Source: JANOSH01 sp031415695 (GTDB taxonomy: Bacteria > Actinomycetota > Acidimicrobiia > Acidimicrobiales > Ilumatobacteraceae). Taken from it: a stretch of 6,602 nt of DNA. Shown here one piece after another: positions 1-6,283 of this stretch (its first letter is position 1; the number at the start of each line of letters is the position of its first letter). The stretch lies in NCBI GenBank assembly GCA_031415695.1, contig JANOSH010000017.1, positions 1-6,602 on the forward strand, read 5' to 3'. A program made the position numbers and the translations under genes. Under the pieces are notes generated by a model. It saw only the letters and a list, made by a program, of their open reading frames with translations, was not told the origin of the DNA and made no database searches.

Positions 1-212
1 GCGGAACCTGTTCCTGATCGACGCGCCAAGCACCGTCTCCGTCGCTCCCTCGTTGCCTCTTCGCGAAGGCATGGTCGTGTCCGTCGTCCTTCCAGGCTCG
101 GCCGATCCTCAGACTCTGACTTTCTCAGCCGGCGCAGGCCCGCTCAACCCTCACTGGGCCTCAGTCTCTCATCGTCACTCTGCCTCCGAGTCGGTCCTTT
201 CCGATCGGACAA
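1..212 (+). other. 5' leader or flank of the retrotransposon ORF
   Basis: This stretch precedes the first ATG of the polyprotein. The polyprotein frame is closed by TGA at 117-119. I see no TATA box, rRNA or tRNA sequence, and no simple repeat. It may be the 5' UTR of the element, the end of an upstream ORF, or host DNA. Only the overlapping open frame described separately stands out. Confidence 0.4.
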
Positions 213-502
213 ATGTTCAACTTCAACTACTCGCTCGAAGCACCGCCAGCCAGCGGAATGCCGGTCAACATCGACACGAAAAAAAAACCGACCAACGGTT
301 GGGGCTCGCCCCTTCTGGCCATGTCGGCCCGTTCGCATCAATCGAGCGCGCCTCGCTCGCCGCATGCACGTGCATCGGGATGCGCGTCCTCGATTCCCCC
401 TCCTCCTGCAGTCGCAGCGCCTCCGCGCACTCGCTCTCGCAGGCAAGCGGACGCTGCAGAGTTAGGCGAGCCACCTCAGCGCGTCACTCGAGCAGCGAGT
501 GA
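2..502 (+). CDS. Possible upstream overlapping frame, open from the left edge (doubtful)
   Basis: A + strand frame is open from the left edge of the window to TGA 500-502, overlapping the first 290 bases of the polyprotein gene in the +2 phase relative to it. Its first part translates to a protein-like sequence (LFLIDAPSTVSVAPSLPLRE, then MVVSVVLPGS). It could be the end of an upstream ORF1, an N-terminal part of the same polyprotein joined by splicing or a +1 shift, or a host gene interrupted by the element. After 213 its codon third positions become less GC-rich than those of the main frame, so its downstream part is probably not coding. A third frame is also open over much of this GC-rich stretch, which weakens the case. 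Confidence 0.25.
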   Translation, partial: RNLFLIDAPSTVSVAPSLPLREGMVVSVVLPGSADPQTLTFSAGAGPLNPHWASVSHRHSASESVLSDRTNVQLQLLARSTASQRNAGQHRHEKKTDQRLGLAPSGHVGPFASIERASLAACTCIGMRVLDSPSSCSRSASAHSLSQASGRCRVRRATSARHSSSE

Positions 503-3500
503 TGCATCTGCCCTCACTGAGCCAGCTCCTGTCGTCTCGTTCACTCCCATCGCGTGCCCAACACAGGTGGAGTCGATGGACGATGCAGCGACAGGCAGCT
601 CCTCTGGGAGGCGACAGAGAGCAGCCAACGGTCGAATTTCGACCACAGCCACAGCAGCAGCTGCACACAAGACCAACAAGCCGCGCGTGGCCTCTGCCTC
701 GACCTCTCATGCTCGGGTGCGTGGGCTGCGCGTGGTGCGAGGAGGCGAGACCATCGTGTCCTCGCTTTGCTACACGGAGCACGCGGCGCCCCCTGCCTCG
801 GCAGCAGCGCACCCGCTGTCGCCCAAGGCAGCAGTGATCTCCTGGCCGGCGCTGTCTTGCAGAGCCACTACCAACGCTGCCTGCTCGCACGCCTCGGATG
901 ACGAGGAAGATACCTACCGACTGTGCGCTCTGGGGCCCATCGAACCTTCCAGCGACAGTCACTCGCCTCGTATCCTCGTGCACTACAAAGGATGGAGCAC
1001 TCGCAGGGCGCACTGTGCCTATCACTCTATCGCGGAGATCCGCGATGCCATCGGTGGCAAGGAGCTACTGGCACAATGGATGAAGGATCGTCCTGAACTC
1101 CTTTCGACTCCTCCGCTCCCTGCAGCAGAAGCAACCGATGAGGCACAAGAGGTTGTGATCCCGCCCAGTGAAGAAGATTCCACATCGGACTCCGACTCCA
1201 GCTATGCCGCCTCGGTCGCCTCCTCCGACTCATCCTCTCAAGCGTCAGAGCTGGCTGCAGTTCCTCTCACTGCGCCCCCTCTCGAGGCAGCCGTGCCCTC
1301 CACGCAGGACATCATTTCTATGTTGAAGAGAAATGCCGGAGACGACGAGACCACAGCGACGGAGCTCGCACCAGCAGAGTCCTCAGGCGACCCCGCTCGT
1401 GTTCTCCGTACTGCCACTCGCATTCGCATCTCGGGCGAGAACGAGAAGTGTCTCTATCGTTGCCTGACTCGACCCGGCGGATTCATCCCTTCCGAAGACG
1501 AACTCTTCGACATCCTGCGTCACACCGTCCAGTCAATCACCGACGCCCCGACACTGTGCAGCTATGGTGTCATGGACAGTCCAGAGGATGACAGCCCCCA
1601 AGCTATCGAGCGCGCCAAGCAGGCCTATCTCTCCAGCGCAAATTTCACTCAGCGCAAATGGGGCGGCAGTGTGGAGCTCTACCTGCTGTCCCATGCCAGG
1701 GATGGCATGCTGTCCTTCCTCGTTGTCGACACTGAGACGACTCGTTTCCCAGAGCCCCTGCGTCGCTACTGCTCACACGACATCGCACGCGAGACGAGAC
1801 CGGAGGTGCTCGCTCGACACACTGAGGTCACACTCCACTACTGCTCCTACAGCGGACGCGTTGGTGCATCGCCGAATCACTATGACTGCATCGACTATGA
1901 GTTCGCTGATGGTCACACCCAGCAGTCGATCTCGCTTGGCAACGAATCCGCTCACCAGCGGAGCCGAAGAGAGAAGCTACTTCTGCAGGTGGCCAAAGCG
2001 GCTGTGCTGCGCAATCGACAAGAGTCTGAGGAGCGCGAGATGCTGGAAGGGCTGGCCGTTGAGAAGATGATGGCTGAGGAGAACAAGCCTGTCACTCGTA
2101 CTCCCTCCAGACGAGCGGCGCCAGTCAGACCTCCGATTCTTCGCGACTCCAACACCACTCCTGCTCGCAATGCCAGGGCGGCCCTCAACAGCCCCCCGGA
2201 ACGACCCGGCAGCGCTTGGTCAGGGAGACTCGTCCCACGCTCAATCACGAGCCCAAATCGACCGAGATCTGCTCGTCACTCTTCTGCCGCTGCTCATGCA
2301 GCTCCGTCACGCGGGACACAGCTGCAGCCCAAACTGCCGTTCAGACGGTTCAGCACTTCAGCTTCGGCTGCTGCGGCGGCCTCATCCATACCAGCGGCTC
2401 GGCCGGATCTGACCGAAAGAGATGAATCCGCTCAACTCGACTGGCGCCAACGCCGCGTCAACGCCGTGAGAGAGCTTACACCCACCATGAAACCGCTCTT
2501 TCTCCAGTCTGCTGGAGCACTGTTCGAAGCCTATCACAAATACAGCAGCGCCACTGACTGGTCGACGTGCGAACAGATCCTCCATCTGATCATGGATTAT
2601 CCTGACCAGGCACTCAGACGAGGCACACATACCCAACAAAAACAAATGATGGACCAGACCACCGAGGAGATTCACGAGAAGCTGAGACGCGTCAACAGTA
2701 ATGCCAGCGCTGCCTGCCCGGCCAACAGCGGTCACCCTCAGCCGCCCACTACGCAGCCTGCTCCGGAACCGACGCCTCAAATCTCCTCACCGCCAGCCAT
2801 CCATATCACGACCCCAAATCTCTTCAACACGATCGTGATCCCAGACGATCCTGAGTCGCCTCAGGGCCTGTCGACTTCAGGCGCATCTCATGCAGAGCAG
2901 CAGGAAATGAAGGAATCTGCTGCTGCTGTCGCTGAAGCTGACTCGACTAACCCCTTCGATGAGGAGTGGCTGCTCAAGGCAGTCCGTCGAGCTAAATCCA
3001 TCCTTCGCGCAGGTGGACCGCGTGCACTCTCACGAGCCGCCAAGGCGCTCTCTGAGTCGTCACTCGCACCCATGGACTCGAAGCTCAAACGAACCCTCCG
3101 CACGTTGCACCCGAAGGCCAAGGAGAGAATCGGCCCACTGCCAGTCAACAAGGCGCCAGGCACTCACTCACTCGACATCCTCGACAAAGTCCTCCCCAAG
3201 CGAATTCACAACGGCAGCTCGCCTGGACCAAGCGGCTGGACCGGCTCTCACATGATGGCCATCTGGACTGAGGGAACTGCCACTGCGAAGGAGGGTCTCC
3301 GCCTGCTGATCCGAGACATCGCCAACGGAGTATTCGGTGGGGACACTAAGAAGCGACTGCTTGCATGCAAGCTTATCCCCATCAACAAGAACAGCCACGA
3401 CTCTTCCAAGGGTGTCCGGCCCGTCGCTGTGGGTGAGGTCTTCGTTAAGGCCGCAGCCCACTGCATGATGGCTCTCATCGAGGACGACCTGCCTTCCTTC

Positions 3501-6251
3501 TTCCCGGCTATTCAGTACGGAGTGAAGCGATCAGGCGGATCAGAAAGCGCAGCCCATCTCATCCGAAATATCCTCAGCCAGACGAAGAAAGATCATGCCA
3601 CTCAGGCAATCATCGCTCTGAAGACGGACTTCATGAACGCATTTAATTGTGCAAACCGAAAGCTCGTCTGGGAGGCGCTGCTTCGTCATCCAAAGGCTGC
3701 GCCCATCCTCAAAGCTTTCCACTATCAATACGCAGATCCGACTCCTCTGCTAGTCTTCGATTCCACTCATCTGTTCGACAGTCTCGAGTCAGACGAAGGA
3801 GTCAGACAAGGCTGCCCCTTCGCTGGCTTCGGATTTGCACTGCTGGTTCAGCCACTCTACGAGCAATCAATCAAAGCCGCCACCCAACTCTTCGGGGTCA
3901 GCATTCAGGACGACCTCACTATCATCGGCCCCGCTGACCGAGTCTTCCTCGCGTATCAGTACATCCTCAAGCATGCCATCGACTATGGCCTTCAGCTGAG
4001 ACCTGAGAAGTGTCAGGTATTCATCCCGCCAGAGACTGCTGCGACATGCGCCGAGGCCACTCTGCAGGCCATCCACGCCGAATGCAAGTCTCGCAACCTG
4101 TCTCATCAGTCCAGCATGGAAGCCCTCGGAGTGATGTTCGGCACCGATGCCGACATCGAGAGTCACTGCTCAGACACAGTCGACTCGAGTGAGAACTTCT
4201 TCGCTGCGCTCGCTCACCCCGAGATGCCTGCATCGATGGCCTTCTCACTGCTCAGATACTGTGGAGTGACCAAACTCGGATTCGCTGCTCGCACAATCCA
4301 CCCCGACCGACTCGACACTGCCTCACTCAGATTCGATGCCATGGTGCAGCAGACTCTGCTGAAGATCCTCAAGCTGACTGATGAATCTCTCAGCTCACTC
4401 GAATCAGCTCCGACAGAAGAGAAGGACGACGGCGCTCAGCTAGCTGCATGCACTCGAGAGCAGCTGCTGATGCGCATGAGTCTGCCGATCTCAGCTGGCG
4501 GACTCGGCATCCGACCCATCCATCGGGTCCGTCACGCTGCATACTACTCCTCTCTCCTGCAGATCCTGCCCGACTTCCTCCGACTCTTCCCTACACTCAG
4601 CGTGAATGAGGAGTCCGTGACGGTCTTCGGCGGAATCCCTTCAGCCGTGACCCAGAGTGACATTTTCATCGAGCTGAGTCACTGCCGCAGCAACCTCCTT
4701 GAGCAAGGAGCCGGCTGCCGCCGATCACGACGTCAGCTGCAGAGAGCGTCGGCCATCCCTTCACACGTTGCATCCGCTGCGTCAGATCCACCCGACCCAC
4801 CTGACCCACAAAGAAGTGCGACTGCGACCGCACTCAATTCATCCTCAGCTGCCCCGGCTGTGACTCGCGCCCCCATCCCCATCACCCCCGCTGCTGCTGC
4901 TGCTGCCCCCATCGTCCAACCCGCTGCTGCTGTCCTCCTCGCTCCCTTCCCTGACTTCCAACCCTCCTCCCCTATCGCAGCTCTGCAAAAGAGCACCGAG
5001 GAAATCTGGCAGTCGGCATCGAGCTCAGCGACGGTAGTCGTCGGTCAACACTTTGTACTAGCGAGCAAGCTGCAGCAGGCGCTCACTGCTGGCATCGAGT
5101 CGACACTCTACACTCAGTGCTACAACTCATGTCAGCTGTATCAGCAGACCATCCTCACCTCGCTCAGCGAGAATCCGAACTGCAGTGCATTCCTCACTGT
5201 CCTCCCCACCCGACCCGAGTACCGCATGACGGACGATCAGTTCCTCCTCGCATGCCGCCACCGGCTCGGCATGCTTCCCTTTGACGATCTCATCGATGAG
5301 GTCTGTGTGAAGTGCCACGGCCGCAACGATGCACTCCCATCCTTCCGAGCCGACCCTGATCACCTGCACGCATGCCTCGCTCAGACGGGCTCATCCATCA
5401 CAGAGCGCCACCACCGAGTCGTTGATGCACTTGCCGATGCTGCCCGCTCAGTCGGATACCGAGTTCAGGTCGAGCCTCACTTCGAGCCAGTGCCTGTGCA
5501 GATCACTGACCCAGACACTGGTGTGACTCGCACCGAGGCCGACTCGACTCTTCTCAGAGGCGACCTGCTGCTGGTCAAAGGCAACGAGCGTCTTCTCATC
5601 GACGTCGTCGTCAACCGACCGACGAAGATGACCAACCTGCACGACCGAACCCTGAAGGTCAACTCAGTCCCACTCGCTTCGACTGCGGCTGCTGAGAAGC
5701 GGAAACACGACAAGTACGATGCACTCTGCCAGCAGCGCGGTCTCAAGATGATCGCCTTCGGAGTTGAGACCTACGGTGCTCTCGGCAAGGAGGCGATTCA
5801 GCTGTTGAATCACCTCGCAGGCAAGTCTGACGAGATCACTGCAGACTCATTCCTCAGTCACAATCGAGCTTGCATCAACGTGGCTCTCCAGTGCGGGAAC
5901 TCTGAGGTCGCCTCGAGAGGAACTCAGGCCCAGCGCTGTCAGCAGCTGAGATTCGCATCAGACGACACTGCTGGCATGCTGGGTCAGACTCAGGCCGCCT
6001 CTCGTCGTCGTCAGACTCGGCACCGCGCTGAGCTCGCCCGCACTCCCGTCGCTATCGGAGGGTATCACTCGTCCTATCATGCGACTGCGCCTCCAGGCCG
6101 ATACTCAGCTCTCATCGCATGCGAGACTCGATCCCACTCCCACTCCCATCCCCACTCCCGCCCTCATCCTCCCCTCAGCCCTGAGCAGGGCGAGCTGCCT
6201 CGAGCTCAGACGACCTCCGCCGGCCGCGCGCTGGATGGCGGGGCTGCCTAA
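213..6251 (+). CDS. Non-LTR retrotransposon polyprotein: OTU-like protease, reverse transcriptase, restriction-like endonuclease
   Basis: This is a single intact 2012-residue frame. The start is the first ATG after an in-frame TGA at 117-119; its context is poor (C at -3, T at +4), so a different start is possible. It ends at TAA 6249-6251. Domains by residue: disordered Ala/Ser/Arg/Pro N-terminus (1-235); chromodomain-like patch (about 238-300); acidic Ser-rich tract (319-347); OTU-like protease (about 404-572); charged helix (about 585-625); basic disordered spacer (630-730); helical pre-RT region (733-967); RT with thumb (985-1450); Pro/Ala linker (1490-1590); CCHC knuckle plus RLE (1659-1900); low-complexity tail. 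The protein should nick target DNA and reverse-transcribe its own RNA there (target-primed reverse transcription, known for RLE-type LINEs such as R2). No AP endonuclease or RNase H is seen. The absence of stops and frameshifts over 6 kb suggests a young or still constrained copy. Identity as an RLE-type LINE is firm; clade and start are not. Confidence 0.93.
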   Translation: MFNFNYSLEAPPASGMPVNIDTKKKPTNGWGSPLLAMSARSHQSSAPRSPHARASGCASSIPPPPAVAAPPRTRSRRQADAAELGEPPQRVTRAASDASALTEPAPVVSFTPIACPTQVESMDDAATGSSSGRRQRAANGRISTTATAAAAHKTNKPRVASASTSHARVRGLRVVRGGETIVSSLCYTEHAAPPASAAAHPLSPKAAVISWPALSCRATTNAACSHASDDEEDTYRLCALGPIEPSSDSHSPRILVHYKGWSTRRAHCAYHSIAEIRDAIGGKELLAQWMKDRPELLSTPPLPAAEATDEAQEVVIPPSEEDSTSDSDSSYAASVASSDSSSQASELAAVPLTAPPLEAAVPSTQDIISMLKRNAGDDETTATELAPAESSGDPARVLRTATRIRISGENEKCLYRCLTRPGGFIPSEDELFDILRHTVQSITDAPTLCSYGVMDSPEDDSPQAIERAKQAYLSSANFTQRKWGGSVELYLLSHARDGMLSFLVVDTETTRFPEPLRRYCSHDIARETRPEVLARHTEVTLHYCSYSGRVGASPNHYDCIDYEFADGHTQQSISLGNESAHQRSRREKLLLQVAKAAVLRNRQESEEREMLEGLAVEKMMAEENKPVTRTPSRRAAPVRPPILRDSNTTPARNARAALNSPPERPGSAWSGRLVPRSITSPNRPRSARHSSAAAHAAPSRGTQLQPKLPFRRFSTSASAAAAASSIPAARPDLTERDESAQLDWRQRRVNAVRELTPTMKPLFLQSAGALFEAYHKYSSATDWSTCEQILHLIMDYPDQALRRGTHTQQKQMMDQTTEEIHEKLRRVNSNASAACPANSGHPQPPTTQPAPEPTPQISSPPAIHITTPNLFNTIVIPDDPESPQGLSTSGASHAEQQEMKESAAAVAEADSTNPFDEEWLLKAVRRAKSILRAGGPRALSRAAKALSESSLAPMDSKLKRTLRTLHPKAKERIGPLPVNKAPGTHSLDILDKVLPKRIHNGSSPGPSGWTGSHMMAIWTEGTATAKEGLRLLIRDIANGVFGGDTKKRLLACKLIPINKNSHDSSKGVRPVAVGEVFVKAAAHCMMALIEDDLPSFFPAIQYGVKRSGGSESAAHLIRNILSQTKKDHATQAIIALKTDFMNAFNCANRKLVWEALLRHPKAAPILKAFHYQYADPTPLLVFDSTHLFDSLESDEGVRQGCPFAGFGFALLVQPLYEQSIKAATQLFGVSIQDDLTIIGPADRVFLAYQYILKHAIDYGLQLRPEKCQVFIPPETAATCAEATLQAIHAECKSRNLSHQSSMEALGVMFGTDADIESHCSDTVDSSENFFAALAHPEMPASMAFSLLRYCGVTKLGFAARTIHPDRLDTASLRFDAMVQQTLLKILKLTDESLSSLESAPTEEKDDGAQLAACTREQLLMRMSLPISAGGLGIRPIHRVRHAAYYSSLLQILPDFLRLFPTLSVNEESVTVFGGIPSAVTQSDIFIELSHCRSNLLEQGAGCRRSRRQLQRASAIPSHVASAASDPPDPPDPQRSATATALNSSSAAPAVTRAPIPITPAAAAAAPIVQPAAAVLLAPFPDFQPSSPIAALQKSTEEIWQSASSSATVVVGQHFVLASKLQQALTAGIESTLYTQCYNSCQLYQQTILTSLSENPNCSAFLTVLPTRPEYRMTDDQFLLACRHRLGMLPFDDLIDEVCVKCHGRNDALPSFRADPDHLHACLAQTGSSITERHHRVVDALADAARSVGYRVQVEPHFEPVPVQITDPDTGVTRTEADSTLLRGDLLLVKGNERLLIDVVVNRPTKMTNLHDRTLKVNSVPLASTAAAEKRKHDKYDALCQQRGLKMIAFGVETYGALGKEAIQLLNHLAGKSDEITADSFLSHNRACINVALQCGNSEVASRGTQAQRCQQLRFASDDTAGMLGQTQAASRRRQTRHRAELARTPVAIGGYHSSYHATAPPGRYSALIACETRSHSHSHPHSRPHPPLSPEQGELPRAQTTSAGRALDGGAA
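924..1112 (+). other. Chromodomain-like segment of the polyprotein (tentative)
   Basis: Residues about 238-300 contain ILVHYKGWS (254-262), which resembles the chromodomain strand-turn core of the form YLVKWKGW. A helix-like stretch, about residues 270-292 (IAEIRDAIGGKELLAQWM), follows where chromodomains carry their C-terminal helix. The usual TWEP sequence after the core is not conserved; AHCAYHSI occupies its place. The N-terminal aromatic position is also weak. In chromoviruses and some other retroelements, chromodomains steer integration to histone marks, so a targeting role is possible here. A Tudor-knot or SH3-like fold, or chance resemblance in a short motif, are alternatives. Confidence 0.4.
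1422..1928 (+). other. OTU-like cysteine protease domain of the polyprotein
   Basis: Residues about 404-572 carry the three OTU signature blocks in the right order and spacing. The first is a cysteine box, GENEKCLYRCL, with candidate nucleophile C413 (compare the family pattern DGNCLFRAL). The second is KWGGSVELYLLS at 482-493, matching the WGG-x-x-E-L-x-A-L-S block. The third is NHYDCID with candidate catalytic H556, preceded by a hydrophobic strand (EVTLHYC). OTU enzymes cleave ubiquitin or ubiquitin-like linkages; OTU or Ulp1-type protease domains are known in some retroelements, where the role is unproven. The Asp-Gly normally just before the catalytic Cys is replaced by Glu-Lys, so activity is uncertain. 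The fold assignment is fairly confident; catalytic competence is an inference. Confidence 0.8.
2409..3113 (+). other. Helical pre-RT region of the polyprotein
   Basis: Residues 733-805 form a predicted helical block containing the sequence LHLIMDYPDQALRRG. After a Pro/Ser-rich disordered insert (about 806-915), a second helical block (917-967) contains AVRRAKSILRAGG, a repeated Ala-rich helix and LRTLHP. Similar arrangements of two helical blocks with an LHP element lie directly upstream of the RT in many protist and algal LINE proteins, from general familiarity with that family rather than a search. They probably correspond to the RNA-binding N-terminal extension of the RT. No catalytic residues are expected here. 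Confidence 0.5.
3165..4562 (+). other. Reverse transcriptase palm/fingers and thumb
   Basis: Residues 985-1450 hold the RT. GSSPGPSGW (1001-1009) is the pre-finger motif typical of LINE RTs. LIPINK (1054-1059) and VRPVAVGE (1068-1075) are finger motifs 1 and 2. QYGV...GGSE follows. Motif A is KTDFMNAF with catalytic D1139. Motif B is EGVRQGCPF (about 1195-1203). Motif C is SIQDDLTIIG with catalytic D1233 and D1234. Motif D/E is LRPEKC with K1266. The thumb contains EALGVMFG, a conserved LLRYC and LPISAGGLGIRP (from 1424). All three catalytic aspartates are present, so polymerase activity is plausible. Motif C begins with Ile-Gln instead of the common aromatic-x pair. The enzyme would copy the element RNA from a nicked target primer. 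Confidence 0.95.
4735..4983 (+). repeat. Low-complexity Pro/Ala linker with GCT triplet repeat
   Basis: Between the RT thumb and the endonuclease the coding sequence becomes repetitive. It contains a Asp-Pro-Pro iteration (about 4786-4810), a Pro-Ile-Pro-Ile segment, and five GCT codons plus GCC (4890-4907) encoding six alanines, followed by a second shorter Ala run (4922-4930). The protein here is almost certainly disordered and acts as a flexible tether. Triplet repeats of this kind change length readily, so copies of the element probably differ here. Confidence 0.75.
5190..5912 (+). other. Zinc knuckle and PD-(D/E)XK restriction-like endonuclease (RLE)
   Basis: Residues about 1659-1900. 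A lead-in (YRMTDDQFLLACRHRLGM) precedes a CCHC knuckle: C1698, C1701, H1717, C1721 (H1719 is an alternative ligand). ITERHHRVV follows, matching the conserved Arg-His after the knuckle in R2-type proteins. The nuclease core is RGDLLLV (D1784), then LLIDVVV (D1797) on the next strand, then AEKRKHDKY with lysines 1829, 1831 and 1834, and GVETYGALG (E1852). This is the order of the RLE of R2, CRE and NeSL proteins, which nicks target DNA to prime cDNA synthesis. The block INVALQCGN (1888-1896) closes the domain. The usual Pro of the RPD motif is Gly here. The active-site acids are present, so it is probably functional. Confidence 0.9.
6132..6177 (+). repeat. C-rich tract; G-quadruplex candidate on the minus strand
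   Basis: Six runs of three or four C (6133-6135, 6139-6141, 6145-6147, 6150-6153, 6157-6159, 6161-6163) are separated by spacers of one to three bases, mostly ACT. The minus strand therefore satisfies the G3+N1-7 quadruplex pattern with runs to spare. Within the ORF it encodes alternating Ser-His and Pro-His (residues 1974-1985). First-strand cDNA would carry the G-rich version close to its start, about 120 bases from the proposed 3' end of the element. The pattern is seen directly; structure formation is inferred. Confidence 0.7.
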
Positions 6252-6258
6252 GGAGTCA

Positions 6259-6268
6259 CTCAGCTGAG
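6259..6268. other. Perfect 10-bp palindrome just after the stop codon
   Basis: CTCAGCTGAG reads identically on both strands and begins eight bases after the TAA. It could be chance, a dimeric protein site, or part of a 3' RNA structure. There is no central loop, so it is a poor hairpin on its own. Confidence 0.35.
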
Positions 6269-6283
6269 CCGACTCTGATCGCA

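Noticed and set aside
166..184. Similarity of CTCTCATCGTC (166-176) to CTCTCAGCGTC (6341-6351) as a possible target-site duplication
   Set aside because: It is imperfect, the positions do not fit proposed element ends, and CTC-rich words are very common throughout this sequence.
1..212. Possible rDNA or spliced-leader target flank
   Set aside because: Neither flank contains rRNA, tRNA or spliced-leader sequence that I recognise.
462..1025. Minus-strand open frame of 187 codons opposite the N-terminal region
   Set aside because: It lies antisense to the main gene in GC-rich sequence, gives an Arg/Cys-rich translation with no recognisable domain, and resembles the other antisense shadows along the gene.
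1564..2070. + strand 168-codon frame inside the OTU region
   Set aside because: It overlaps the clearly recognisable OTU domain in another phase, and its Ser/Arg/Cys-rich translation has no motif of its own.
4733..4996. Minus-strand frame rich in Gly and Ala opposite the RT-RLE linker
   Set aside because: It is the reverse reading of the GCT and Asp-Pro-Pro repeats; low complexity explains its openness.
213..6251. Bacterial origin such as a group II intron or retron RT
   Set aside because: The RT motif set, C-terminal CCHC-RLE and 2012-residue length are typical of eukaryotic LINEs. No ribosome-binding site or intron RNA structure was seen.
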